A stretch of DNA of 64,000 nt, from assembly GCA_003577245.1 (NCBI GenBank), contig QEVS01000004.1, forward strand, positions 1 to 64,000, written 5' to 3'. The position numbers and the translations under genes are program-made. Under the pieces are notes generated by a model. The model was not told where the DNA came from. It saw nothing but the letters and a program-made list of their open reading frames with translations, and did not search any database. Within the stretch, counting starts at the first letter, position 1, and every line of letters begins with the position of its first letter. The stretch is from a bacterium. Lineage in GTDB: Bacteria; Chloroflexota; Dehalococcoidia; Tepidiformales; Tepidiformaceae. Below, piece by piece: positions 51,560 to 59,703 of this stretch.

Positions 51560-53767
51560 ATGACCAGCATCCCCGGCAACAACCCCGGCGGCGAGCCGCG
51601 CAAAGGCAGCCGCCTGCGCGCCAGCACTGGCGGCATCATCATCCCGCTCGGCATTCTCGGCGCAATCTCCGCCGCGGAGGTGGCGCGCACCACCGACGCC
51701 CAGCGCCAGGTCTTCTGGAACATCACGGCGCCGGTCCTCATGTACTTCGTCTTCGCTGCCATGGTCGCGGTGGTCGTGGGCGCCTTCGTCATGCGCCTTC
51801 GCGTTTGGCGGCTGGGTAAGCCCTCCAGCGTCTTCGACAACTTCGGCGCCCGCCTCACCAACCTGGCCACCATGGGCGCGGGCACCAGCCGGGTAAAGAA
51901 CGACCGCTATGCCGGCATCATGCACGGGCTCATCTACACGAGCTTCATCGGGCTCACCATCGTCACCGTGCTGCTCAGCCTCGATGATTACCTGCCGCTC
52001 ATCTTCATGATGGACGACGAGCACCTCTTTCTCGAAGGGCCCGTCTACCTGGGCTACAGCCTGGCCGGCGACCTGCTGGGCATCATCGGGCTCGTGGGCG
52101 TGGGCATGGCCGTCTGGCGCCGCTACGTGGAACCAAAGGGCAAGATGACCTGGGACCGGCGCCCGGCCGAGGACGCCTGGATCGTCGGCCTGCTTGCCCT
52201 CGTGCTCTTCAGCGGCTTCCTCACCGAGGGTTTCCGCCTTGAGGCCAGCGAAATCCGCGGCGGCAACGAGTCCTGGTCGTACTGGTCACCCGGCGGCTGG
52301 GTGGTGGCGAAGCTCAGCGCCGCCGGCTTTGGGACCGGCACGATCCTCGACGTGCACCGCGTCTTCTGGTGGATCCACGTGGTGGGCGCGTTCGTGTTGC
52401 TCGCGCTCATGTCGTTCACCAAGTTCCGGCACATCCTGCTGGCGCCCGCGAACGCCTTCCTCAGGCGCCCCGGCTCACCCGCCTACCTCGCACCCATGGG
52501 CGACTTCGAGAAGCTCATGGAGTCGGGGCAGAGCCTTGGGGCCGGCAAGCTGCAGGACTTCACCTGGAAGCAGCTCTTCGACGCCGACGTTTGCGTCCGC
52601 TGCGGGCGCTGCACCGAGGCCTGCCCCGCCTGGAACGCCGGGCAGCCCCTTTCACCCATGACCATCATCCAGGATTTGAAGACCTACATGAACCACGCCG
52701 GCCCGCTCCTGCTCAGCGGCCAGGACCCGGCCGAAAAGCTAAACGGCGAGCTTGTGGGCGGTTACATCAAGGCCGAATCAGCCTGGGCCTGCCGCACCTG
52801 CATGGCATGCATGCAGGAGTGCCCGGTGATGATCGAGCACATCCCCACCATCGTGGACATGCGCCGTTACCTGGTGATGGAGAAGGCCGAGGTGCCGGCC
52901 ACGGCCCAGGCCGCCCTCCAGAACATCGAGCAGCGTGGCCACCCGTGGCGCGGCACCCAGCTTACCCGCGAGACATGGATCCAGCAGCTCGCCGCCGAAG
53001 GGGTGGAGGTGCCGATGTTCGATGGCACCCAGGAATACCTCTACTGGGTCGGCTGCTCGGGCGCGCTCGTCGAGCGCAACGTGCCCATCACGAAATCCGT
53101 CATCAAGCTGCTCATGGGCGCCGGCGTGAGCTTCGGCGTCCTCGGCCAGGCCGAGCCCTGCACGGGCGACCCCGCGCGGCGGCTGGGCAACGAATTCCTC
53201 TTCGCCACGCTCGCCGAAATGAACGTCCAGACCATGGGCGAAATGGGCATCAAGCGCGTGGTCACCGCCTGCCCCCACTGCTTCAACACCTTCAAGAACG
53301 AGTACCCGGACTTCGGCGCGGAGATTGAAGTGACGCACCACGCCGACTTCCTGCAACTCCTGGTGGCGAAGGGCAAGCTCAAGCCGAAGGCCGTGGAGGG
53401 GATGACCGTCACCTACCACGACTCCTGCTACCTGGGCCGCGCCAATGGCATTTACGACTCCCCGCGCCAGCTGCTCGAATCCATCCCCGGCACGAACCTG
53501 GTGGAGATGCCCCGCAGCAAGGAACGCGGCTTCTGCTGCGGCGCCGGCGGCGGCAACATGTGGCAGGAGGAATCGGGCACGCGTGTCAATCACCTGCGCG
53601 CCGCCGAAGCCGCGAACACCGGCGCCAGCGTCGTCGCCACCGCCTGCCCCTTCTGCATCCAGATGTTCGAAGATGGCATCCCCGGCGTTCAGCCCGATGA
53701 GGAGAAGCGCACCATCAAGGCCTTCGACATCGCCGAGCTGCTCGAGGTGAGCGTCCGCCAGGATTGA
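51560..53767 (+). CDS. Membrane Fe-S oxidoreductase, EtfD-like (ETF:quinone)
   Basis: This 735-residue protein has about five N-terminal helices with cytochrome-b/NarI-like layout (to about 300), two 4Fe-4S motifs (CVRCGRCTEACP and CRTCMACMQECP), and two HdrD/CCG-type cysteine domains. The first is modified (EPCTGDPARRLGNEF), the second canonical (SCYLGRANG... FCCGAGGGNMW... CPFC). This layout matches mycobacterial EtfD-type proteins, proposed to oxidise electron-transfer flavoprotein and reduce menaquinone during beta-oxidation. The acyl-CoA synthetase and crotonase neighbours support this. ATG 51560 is chosen; ATG 51488 is an alternative, with weak ribosome-binding sites at both. Confidence 0.83.
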   Translation: MTSIPGNNPGGEPRKGSRLRASTGGIIIPLGILGAISAAEVARTTDAQRQVFWNITAPVLMYFVFAAMVAVVVGAFVMRLRVWRLGKPSSVFDNFGARLTNLATMGAGTSRVKNDRYAGIMHGLIYTSFIGLTIVTVLLSLDDYLPLIFMMDDEHLFLEGPVYLGYSLAGDLLGIIGLVGVGMAVWRRYVEPKGKMTWDRRPAEDAWIVGLLALVLFSGFLTEGFRLEASEIRGGNESWSYWSPGGWVVAKLSAAGFGTGTILDVHRVFWWIHVVGAFVLLALMSFTKFRHILLAPANAFLRRPGSPAYLAPMGDFEKLMESGQSLGAGKLQDFTWKQLFDADVCVRCGRCTEACPAWNAGQPLSPMTIIQDLKTYMNHAGPLLLSGQDPAEKLNGELVGGYIKAESAWACRTCMACMQECPVMIEHIPTIVDMRRYLVMEKAEVPATAQAALQNIEQRGHPWRGTQLTRETWIQQLAAEGVEVPMFDGTQEYLYWVGCSGALVERNVPITKSVIKLLMGAGVSFGVLGQAEPCTGDPARRLGNEFLFATLAEMNVQTMGEMGIKRVVTACPHCFNTFKNEYPDFGAEIEVTHHADFLQLLVAKGKLKPKAVEGMTVTYHDSCYLGRANGIYDSPRQLLESIPGTNLVEMPRSKERGFCCGAGGGNMWQEESGTRVNHLRAAEAANTGASVVATACPFCIQMFEDGIPGVQPDEEKRTIKAFDIAELLEVSVRQD

Positions 53768-53795
53768 GCCGCGCGAACCCGTCGCGCCGCGCTCG

Positions 53796-54548
53796 CTAGC
53801 GAACGCGGTTGCGCAGCACCCCCGCGCCGGTGACCTCGACCTCGACTTCGTCGCCGGGACTGAGCGCTTGCGGCTCGCCCGGTGTGCCCGTGTAGATAAT
53901 GTCGCCGGGCGCCAGCGTCATCACCGCGCTAACCAGGCGCACAATCTCGGGGATGTCGCGGATGAGCTCGGTCGAGTGCCCGTGCTGCACCTCAATGCCG
54001 TTCACGCGCGTGCGCAGCTCGATGGCATCGTGCGCCAGCCCCGTGACGATCGAGGGCCCGAAGACGGCGAAGGTGTCGGCCCCCTTGGCCCGCCACCACT
54101 GCCCGTCCGCTCGCTGCCATTCGCGCGCGGAGACGTCGTTGCCGCACGTGTAGCCGAAGATGGCCGCCTCTGCCTCCGCCCGGTCCGCGCCCTTCACCTC
54201 GCGCCCGATGACGATGACGATCTCGCCCTCGGGGTCTACCCGGCCCGCCTCCCCGGGCAGCACGATTTCATCGCCCGTCCCGGCAATGGCCGAAAGCGGC
54301 TTGAAGAAGAGCGTCGGCGGGTCCGGCGCGGGGCGTCCCTGCAGGTGGCTGCTGTAGTTCAGCCCCACGCAGACGATTGAGCGAGGCTCGCAGGGGGGCA
54401 GGAGTTGCACTTCCGCCCGCGCCAGCGTTTCGCCCGTGCGCTCGGTCCGTTCCCAGTACGGCTCACGGATAACCGCGATCCGGTCACCCTCAAGAAGCCC
54501 GGCCCCGGTCCCGCCGTTGACCCGCCTGAATCGTACGTAGTTCGCCAT
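53796..54548 (-). CDS. Fumarylacetoacetate hydrolase family protein
   Basis: This 250-residue FAH-fold enzyme has VCVGLNYSSHLQGRPAPDPPTLFFKPLSAIAG, the metal-binding DPEGEIVIVIGRE and FGYTCGNDVSAREWQ. Such proteins hydrolyse, decarboxylate or isomerise 2-oxo acid-type intermediates of aromatic catabolism. The N-terminal regulatory domain of true FAH is absent, so a 2-hydroxyhepta-2,4-diene-dioate isomerase or oxaloacetate decarboxylase role is equally possible. GAGGAGGG precedes the ATG. Confidence 0.85.
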   Translation of the reverse strand: MANYVRFRRVNGGTGAGLLEGDRIAVIREPYWERTERTGETLARAEVQLLPPCEPRSIVCVGLNYSSHLQGRPAPDPPTLFFKPLSAIAGTGDEIVLPGEAGRVDPEGEIVIVIGREVKGADRAEAEAAIFGYTCGNDVSAREWQRADGQWWRAKGADTFAVFGPSIVTGLAHDAIELRTRVNGIEVQHGHSTELIRDIPEIVRLVSAVMTLAPGDIIYTGTPGEPQALSPGDEVEVEVTGAGVLRNRVR

Positions 54549-54640
54549 CTGACCCTCCTCCTGCTCGCTGGTGCGTGCTTGAGTCTATGATCGCGGGCGC
54601 TGCGCGTCTCCCAACGCCGCGATGGGGTACAGTCACACTC

Positions 54641-55894
54641 GTGTCTGCGCCATCGCTCGATGCCATCGTCTCCGCCTTCGCCGCTCACTACGGAGAGCCC
54701 CCTGCGGCTGCCTTCCACGCGCCGGGGCGAGTCAATCTCATCGGCGAGCACACCGACTACTCGAACCTTCCCGTGCTCCCCATCGCCATCGAGCGGGGCA
54801 TCACAGTTGCTGCCTGCCCCGCGGAGGGTGCTCTGGTCGAAGCGTTCTCCTCCAATTTCGAAGGCGCGCCTGCCCTGGCTTGCGCGAACCCCTCGGCCGA
54901 TGCGGCCATACCCTGGTCACCCTACCTGGCCGGGGCGCTGCGCGAGCTTGCGGACCTCGCCCCCAGCCGGGGTGCAAAGCTTTTCATCGATGGCGACCTG
55001 CCCGCCGGGGGTGGCCTCAGCTCGTCGTCCGCGCTCACGGTGGGCGTCATTGCGGCGCTCGCTGCAGCATGGGATGTGCGCCTGACCCCGGAGGAGATCG
55101 TCCGCCGCGCCGTGATCGCCGAGCGCCACGCGGGCGTGGAAAGCGGGGGCATGGACCAGGAGGTCATCGTCTTCGCCACAGCCGGCGCCGCGCTCCGTAT
55201 CGACTTCGACCCGGCGGGGCGGCGCCTGGTGCTCGTTCCCCCAGGCCTTGCGTTCGTCGCGGCGTATTCGGGCGACGACGCGCCCAAAGCCGGCTCCGCC
55301 CGCGATGCCTACAACGAGCGGGTGGTAGGGGCGCGCATCGCCACGGCCATGCTCGCCGATGAGGTAGGGCTGGAGCTGGAACACCCGATTACCCTCCGGC
55401 AGGTCGCCGGCGTCGATGTTGTGGATGTCCTGGTCGATGGCCTTCCCGAGCGCCTCTCCGCCACTGAGGCCGCCCACGGCATCGACCTCGACATCGAGCA
55501 ACTGGTGCGGCTCACCTCGGGGCGCTTCGACCACCAGCTCAAGGTTCCGGTGCGGCGTGTGGCCCGCCACATCCTGCGCGAAGCGGAGCGGGTGGACCAG
55601 GCCGAAGCGGCCCTGCTTGCCGGCGACCTCCCCGCCTTCGGACGCCTCCTGAATGAGTCGCACGACAGCCTGCGAGGGGACTTCGGATGCAGCACGCCCG
55701 CCCTCGACCGGCTCTGCGCCGCCATGCGCAAGGCGGGGGCTTTCGGTGCGCGGCTCACGGGCGCGGGCTTCGGCGGCTACGCGCTGGCGGCCGCGCCGCC
55801 GTCCGCCATTGCCGCGGTCATCGAAGCGGCCATTGGCGCCGCCGGGGGGCCTGCCTTCGAGGTTCACGCCTCGGGCGGGCTTTGCCGGCTGTGA
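54641..55894 (+). CDS. galK: Galactokinase-type GHMP kinase
   Basis: This 417-residue GHMP kinase has the galactokinase signature GRVNLIGEHTDYSNLPVLP, the ATP loop LPAGGGLSSSSALTVG, the catalytic-Asp region GVESGGMDQEV and the C-terminal RLTGAGFGGYALA. It phosphorylates galactose, or a related sugar, at C1. GTG 54641 is chosen because TACAGT lies seven bases upstream, giving a leaderless message; longer starts exist upstream (54575, 54590). The stop overlaps the next start as GTGA. The signature is slightly atypical (SNLPVLP for NGGxVLP), so a related sugar is possible. Confidence 0.83.
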   Translation: MSAPSLDAIVSAFAAHYGEPPAAAFHAPGRVNLIGEHTDYSNLPVLPIAIERGITVAACPAEGALVEAFSSNFEGAPALACANPSADAAIPWSPYLAGALRELADLAPSRGAKLFIDGDLPAGGGLSSSSALTVGVIAALAAAWDVRLTPEEIVRRAVIAERHAGVESGGMDQEVIVFATAGAALRIDFDPAGRRLVLVPPGLAFVAAYSGDDAPKAGSARDAYNERVVGARIATAMLADEVGLELEHPITLRQVAGVDVVDVLVDGLPERLSATEAAHGIDLDIEQLVRLTSGRFDHQLKVPVRRVARHILREAERVDQAEAALLAGDLPAFGRLLNESHDSLRGDFGCSTPALDRLCAAMRKAGAFGARLTGAGFGGYALAAAPPSAIAAVIEAAIGAAGGPAFEVHASGGLCRL

Positions 55895-56628
55895 TCACGA
55901 AGGCCATCCTGCTCGCCGCCGGGCGGGGCACCCGGCTCGGGGCCATCACCGCCACCTATCCCAAGGCGCTGCTTGAAGTGGGTGACCGCCCCATCATTGT
56001 CCGCATCATCGAAGGCCTCGCGCACGCCGGCATCGAGGAGATTGCCATCGTCACCGGCCACCAGGCGGCCCTCCTCGAAGCGGAGGTGGGAACGGGCGCG
56101 CACGCCGGGCTCGGCATCATCTACTTCCGGCAGGAGAAGCTCAGCGGCACCGCCCACGCTCTTGCCCTGGCGCGTGACTTCGCCGGGGAAGGGCAGTTCC
56201 TCTTCGGCTGGGGCGATATCGTCGTTGACCCCACCAACTACCGGCGCGTCCTCAAGGCCGCCCGCTTTGCCGATGCCGTCATCGCCGTGAACGAGGTGGA
56301 CGACCCCTCCGCCGGCGCTGCCGTCTACGTCGATTCGGGCATGCGCGTCACCCGCATCGTCGAGAAGCCTCCGCCGGGCACGTCCAGCACGCGCTGGAAC
56401 AACGCCGGTTTCGGCGTGCTTGGCCCGGCCATCTGGGCTGAGATAGAGCGCCTGGCGCCTTCGCCACGCGGTGAGTACGAACTCCCCCGGGCGATCGCTG
56501 CGCTCGTAGCTTCGGGTTCGAACGTGCGTGCCGTGCCTGTCGAAGGCCCCTGGTTCGACGTGGGCACCCCGGACGACCTCGCTGCCGCGCGCACGGCCTT
56601 CGCCAACAACCCCCGAGGAAAGCAATGA
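55891..56628 (+). CDS. Sugar-1-phosphate nucleotidyltransferase
   Basis: This 245-residue nucleotidyltransferase has the pyrophosphorylase motif LLAAGRGTRLGAITATYPKALLEVGDRPI and GWGDIVVDPTNY. It should join NTP and a hexose-1-phosphate. Between a galactokinase and an alpha-galactosidase it probably activates Gal-1-P to a nucleotide sugar, possibly replacing GalT. GTG 55891 overlaps galK by 4 nt (GTGA), and its stop overlaps the GH36 start (ATGA). Confidence 0.85.
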   Translation: MITKAILLAAGRGTRLGAITATYPKALLEVGDRPIIVRIIEGLAHAGIEEIAIVTGHQAALLEAEVGTGAHAGLGIIYFRQEKLSGTAHALALARDFAGEGQFLFGWGDIVVDPTNYRRVLKAARFADAVIAVNEVDDPSAGAAVYVDSGMRVTRIVEKPPPGTSSTRWNNAGFGVLGPAIWAEIERLAPSPRGEYELPRAIAALVASGSNVRAVPVEGPWFDVGTPDDLAAARTAFANNPRGKQ

Positions 56629-58580
56629 ACGGCCATCCCCTTCCCTGGAACCTCGCCTTCGAAGCCTCGTTCGACCCCCCGCTCATGGCCCCTCCCGGCA
56701 TTGAGCTAGCCTATGACGCCGCCGCCGGCACGCTCGCCGTGACGCTTTCGAACCGGGGCGCGGAGCCCGTTCGTGCCGGCGATCTGCGCCTTAGCGCGGC
56801 GCTCGGCGATGCGGCCGCCGGGGGCTGGGCCTGGCTCCACGGCCGCTTCATGCAGGCCGACGCCTTCATCCGCAACTTCGGCGAGCCGATGCCCGCGGGC
56901 TACAGCAACCGCTCCGTGCGCGTGCTCGACGAAGGCCGCCGGTACATCGGCCGCGAAGTGCTCACGCTCTCCCTTCCTTCGCGCCCTAACCCGGTCCTCA
57001 TCGCAGGCTCGCTCCGCCCCGGCCGCTTCTCCTTCGACATCGAGGTCGAGACCGGCGAGGAGGAAGAGCGCGTGGCGTCGCTGGCACTGGTCTTCAACCT
57101 GGAAGGCGCGCTCATCTCCCAGGGCGAAAGATTGGAGCTGCCGCCGGTGCTGCTGGAGGAGGGACGCGATGCCGTGACCATGGTCGAGCGCTACGCGGAC
57201 CTTGTGGGCGCGGCGATGAGCGCCCGCGTTCCCGGACACGTCCCCACCGGCTGGTGCAGCTGGTACTACTTCTACAACCGCGTGAGCGAAGCTGACGTCC
57301 TTGCGAACCTGGCCGACATGGCCTGCTTCGGCCACCCCGCCGAGTACGTGCAGATCGACGACGGCTTCCAGAGCCACACGGGTGACTGGCTCACCCCGAA
57401 CGAGAAGTTCCCATCGGGCATGAAGGCGCTGGCAGACCGCATCCGCGCGGCGGGCTACCGGCCCGGGCTCTGGCTGGCGCCCTTCGTCATGCACGAAGAC
57501 TCCGCCGTGCTCCGTGACAACCCGGAGATGGCCCTGCGCGACACGGCGGGCGGGACGATCTTCGTGCAGACCTGGCTGGGGCGCTGCGCCGTGCTCGATT
57601 GCACCCACCCGCGCTCCCGGGAATGGTTGCGGGAGGTCATCAGCACCGTCGTGGGCGAATGGGGCTACGAGTACCTCAAGCTCGATGCCCTCTCCTTCGC
57701 CGCGCAGGACGGCGCTCGCTCTGCCTACCACGCGCCCGGGACAACCTCGCTCCAGAACGTGCGCCGCGGACTTGAAATCATCCGCGAAGCAGCGGGGAAT
57801 GACACCTTCATCCTCGGCTGCACCTGCCACTGGGGCCCGGCCATCGGCCTTGTCGATGCCATGCGCGTCGGCGCCGACGTGAAGGAGCTCTGGGAAGCCG
57901 GGCCCGAGCCCTCGGTCCGGCACGCCATGCGCACCACGCTCCAGCGCAACTGGATGCACGGCCGCTGGTGGGCGAACGATCCCGACTGCCTCATCGTGCG
58001 CGAGACCGATACAGCCCTCACCGAGGCCGAGGTGCGCTTCCTGGCCACGGGAATCGCCCTCAGCGGCGGACTGGTGGTGGCCAGCGACGACCTCCCGAAG
58101 CTGGGACCGGAGCGCCGCGCGCTCGCCCTGTCGCTGTTCCCCCCCGCAGGGGTCGCGGCCCGGCCGGAGGACCCTTCCGAAGGGCCCATCCCCTCGGCGT
58201 GGCGGGCCACCCTCCCCGGCGGACGCGCCCTGGTGGGCATCCTGAACTGGGAGGACGAAGCACGCTGGGTTGTCCTGAGCGAGCACCTCCTCCCCGGTGA
58301 GGTCGCCTTTGATGCCTGGAACGGCCGCGTCCTCGGCAAAGGCGACGTCCTGCTGCGCCCCCACGAAGGCGCGCTCTGGCAGGTCACCGGCCCCGGGAGT
58401 ACGCCCCGCGTCGTCGGCGACACGGGTCACGTGAACTATGCCGGGCTTTTCCAGCGCCAGGTGAGCGGCCGAGTGCAGGTGCGAAACGACCTCGGCCGCC
58501 CCCGCACGATCGCCATCGAGGCCCGGGGGCAGGTGTTCGAGGTTGACCTTGCCCCCGGCGAGATGCGCTGGTTCGACTAG
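56625..58580 (+). CDS. GH36-family alpha-galactosidase
   Basis: This 651-residue glycoside hydrolase resembles GH36: an N-terminal beta-sandwich (to about 205), then PTGWCSWYYFYNRVSEADVLANL, YVQIDDGFQSHTGDW, and RPGLWLAPFVMHEDSAVL. The catalytic nucleophile is probably D354 in YLKLDALSF, and the acid/base probably D418 in AMRVGADV. No signal peptide is visible, so it is intracellular and would cut imported alpha-galactosides. It is translationally coupled (ATGA) to the nucleotidyltransferase, completing a galactoside operon. Confidence 0.87.
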   Translation: MNGHPLPWNLAFEASFDPPLMAPPGIELAYDAAAGTLAVTLSNRGAEPVRAGDLRLSAALGDAAAGGWAWLHGRFMQADAFIRNFGEPMPAGYSNRSVRVLDEGRRYIGREVLTLSLPSRPNPVLIAGSLRPGRFSFDIEVETGEEEERVASLALVFNLEGALISQGERLELPPVLLEEGRDAVTMVERYADLVGAAMSARVPGHVPTGWCSWYYFYNRVSEADVLANLADMACFGHPAEYVQIDDGFQSHTGDWLTPNEKFPSGMKALADRIRAAGYRPGLWLAPFVMHEDSAVLRDNPEMALRDTAGGTIFVQTWLGRCAVLDCTHPRSREWLREVISTVVGEWGYEYLKLDALSFAAQDGARSAYHAPGTTSLQNVRRGLEIIREAAGNDTFILGCTCHWGPAIGLVDAMRVGADVKELWEAGPEPSVRHAMRTTLQRNWMHGRWWANDPDCLIVRETDTALTEAEVRFLATGIALSGGLVVASDDLPKLGPERRALALSLFPPAGVAARPEDPSEGPIPSAWRATLPGGRALVGILNWEDEARWVVLSEHLLPGEVAFDAWNGRVLGKGDVLLRPHEGALWQVTGPGSTPRVVGDTGHVNYAGLFQRQVSGRVQVRNDLGRPRTIAIEARGQVFEVDLAPGEMRWFD

Positions 58581-58582
58581 GC

Positions 58583-58915
58583 GTGGCGGAGCAGCATCCA
58601 GTTGACCGCCTGCTCCTTGCCTGGTTGGCGGGAGCCCGGCGCCCCACCCACGAAGAGGTGGGTGCACTCCGATTGCACGCGGCAGGTGCCCCCTTCTCCC
58701 GCGCGGCAGAGCTTCGCCGTCACATAGGCCGCCGCATCCGCCAGCACCAACGGTCCGAAGGAAGCACCGCGGACGCGTACCTTGCCGACCTGCGCCGGGC
58801 GGTGAAGGCGGCGGAACGCATCGCGGTCTTTGTCCGCCACGGCGAAGCCTTCGCTTCGTTTCACGCTCCCACCGCGGGTAGCGTTCTTATGCCCGGCTAC
58901 GCGGCCGAGTTGTAG
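58583..58915 (+). CDS. Hypothetical small basic protein
   Basis: This 110-residue helical protein follows the GH36 stop by 2 nt and starts at GTG 58583. It is basic, with many Arg (LRRHIGRRIRQHQRSEG), and has no recognisable domain. Close spacing suggests co-transcription with the galactoside operon. The 92 nt that follow hold nothing I recognise. Confidence 0.5.
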   Translation: MAEQHPVDRLLLAWLAGARRPTHEEVGALRLHAAGAPFSRAAELRRHIGRRIRQHQRSEGSTADAYLADLRRAVKAAERIAVFVRHGEAFASFHAPTAGSVLMPGYAAEL

Positions 58916-59007
58916 GTTCTCGTCATCTACTCGGCCGGGCTTGGTCGGCTGATAACCGGCTGCCGGTACGACTCGCTGAACGAGCTCGACCTCCCCGGGA
59001 GGATGCT

Positions 59008-59319
59008 ATGGCCAACGTAGGCGCAGAGCAGTCCAGGCTCGCCCCGGAGCTTGTCGCATACCTCGAGGACGAGTGGGAGAGGACTCCCGCAATCATCGAG
59101 ACCTGGCCGCGCCTGGGCAGCCAGGAGCGAGCGGCAATCGCACTCGACTGGCCTGCCAATGAAGTCACCCTCGACAGACTGCAGCGGATCGTCGATAGCG
59201 GAACGGCCGGGCAGGACGTGGTGGTGCGCTTCCGCGCGCTCGCCGAGAGGATCGCGGCCTTTCGTCCCGCGATTGAGGCCCTGTTCGCCGAAGATGGCAC
59301 GGTGCGCGCCAGCGCCTGA
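59008..59319 (+). CDS. Hypothetical helical protein
   Basis: This 103-residue protein is predicted to be helical and acidic (LAPELVAYLEDEWERTPAIIETWPRLGSQERAAIALDWPANEVTLDRL). GGGAGGATG precedes the ATG. No family is recognised, and there is no membrane segment or signal. Confidence 0.55.
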   Translation: MANVGAEQSRLAPELVAYLEDEWERTPAIIETWPRLGSQERAAIALDWPANEVTLDRLQRIVDSGTAGQDVVVRFRALAERIAAFRPAIEALFAEDGTVRASA

Positions 59320-59331
59320 GAGCTGTCGCTC

Positions 59332-59685
59332 CTATCCCTCCGGCCACCAGCGGTAGGCCCGCAGGTCAATCTTCCCTTCGCGGTCGAAGACCACTCCCTC
59401 GCGCTCCAGCAGGTGGCGCTGGAAATCGGCGGCGCTCCCCCGCCCTTTCAGGCTGATTCCCCCGCTCGCATTCACCACCCTCCACCAGGGAACATCGGAG
59501 CCTTCGGGAAGGAAGTGGAGCGCGTACCCCGTGGCCCGCGCGGCCGATGGGGAGCCGAGGAGTAGTGCCACCTGCCCGTAGGTCACCACCTTGCCGCGCG
59601 GCACGGAGCGCACGACTTCGTAGACGCGGAGGTAGTAGGAGGGCGCCTTCTTTGCTCCGGCGCTGGGGATATCGGCCACGACCAC
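59332..59685 (-). CDS. Alkyltransferase-like (ATL) DNA-repair protein
   Basis: This 117-residue protein has the DNA-binding domain of O6-alkylguanine-DNA methyltransferase: YLRVYEVVRSVPRGKVVTYGQVALLLGSPSAARATGYAL. The active-site PCHRV is replaced by PWWRV (66-70). Lacking Cys, it cannot accept the alkyl group and should mark O6-alkylguanine for nucleotide-excision repair, as ATL proteins do. The start is GTG 59685 or GTG 59679. It is divergent from the CoA-transferase with only 18 nt between them. Confidence 0.9.
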   Translation of the reverse strand: MVVADIPSAGAKKAPSYYLRVYEVVRSVPRGKVVTYGQVALLLGSPSAARATGYALHFLPEGSDVPWWRVVNASGGISLKGRGSAADFQRHLLEREGVVFDREGKIDLRAYRWWPEG

Positions 59686-59686
59686 G

Positions 59687-59693
59687 TATTATC
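59687..59693. promoter_or_regulatory. Possible shared -10 for divergent genes
   Basis: TATTATC reads as TATTAT on the plus strand and GATAAT on the minus strand. The plus -10 is 11 bases before the CoA-transferase ATG. The minus -10 is eight bases before GTG 59679. One near-palindromic -10 could therefore serve both genes, but no -35 elements are clear. Confidence 0.3.
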
Positions 59694-59703
59694 CCCTCTC
59701 ACA

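Noticed and set aside
56706..58667. 653-codon open frame on the minus strand
   Set aside because: It is a mirror of the GH36 gene with no motif and biased composition. The plus-strand frame has catalytic motifs and coupled starts.
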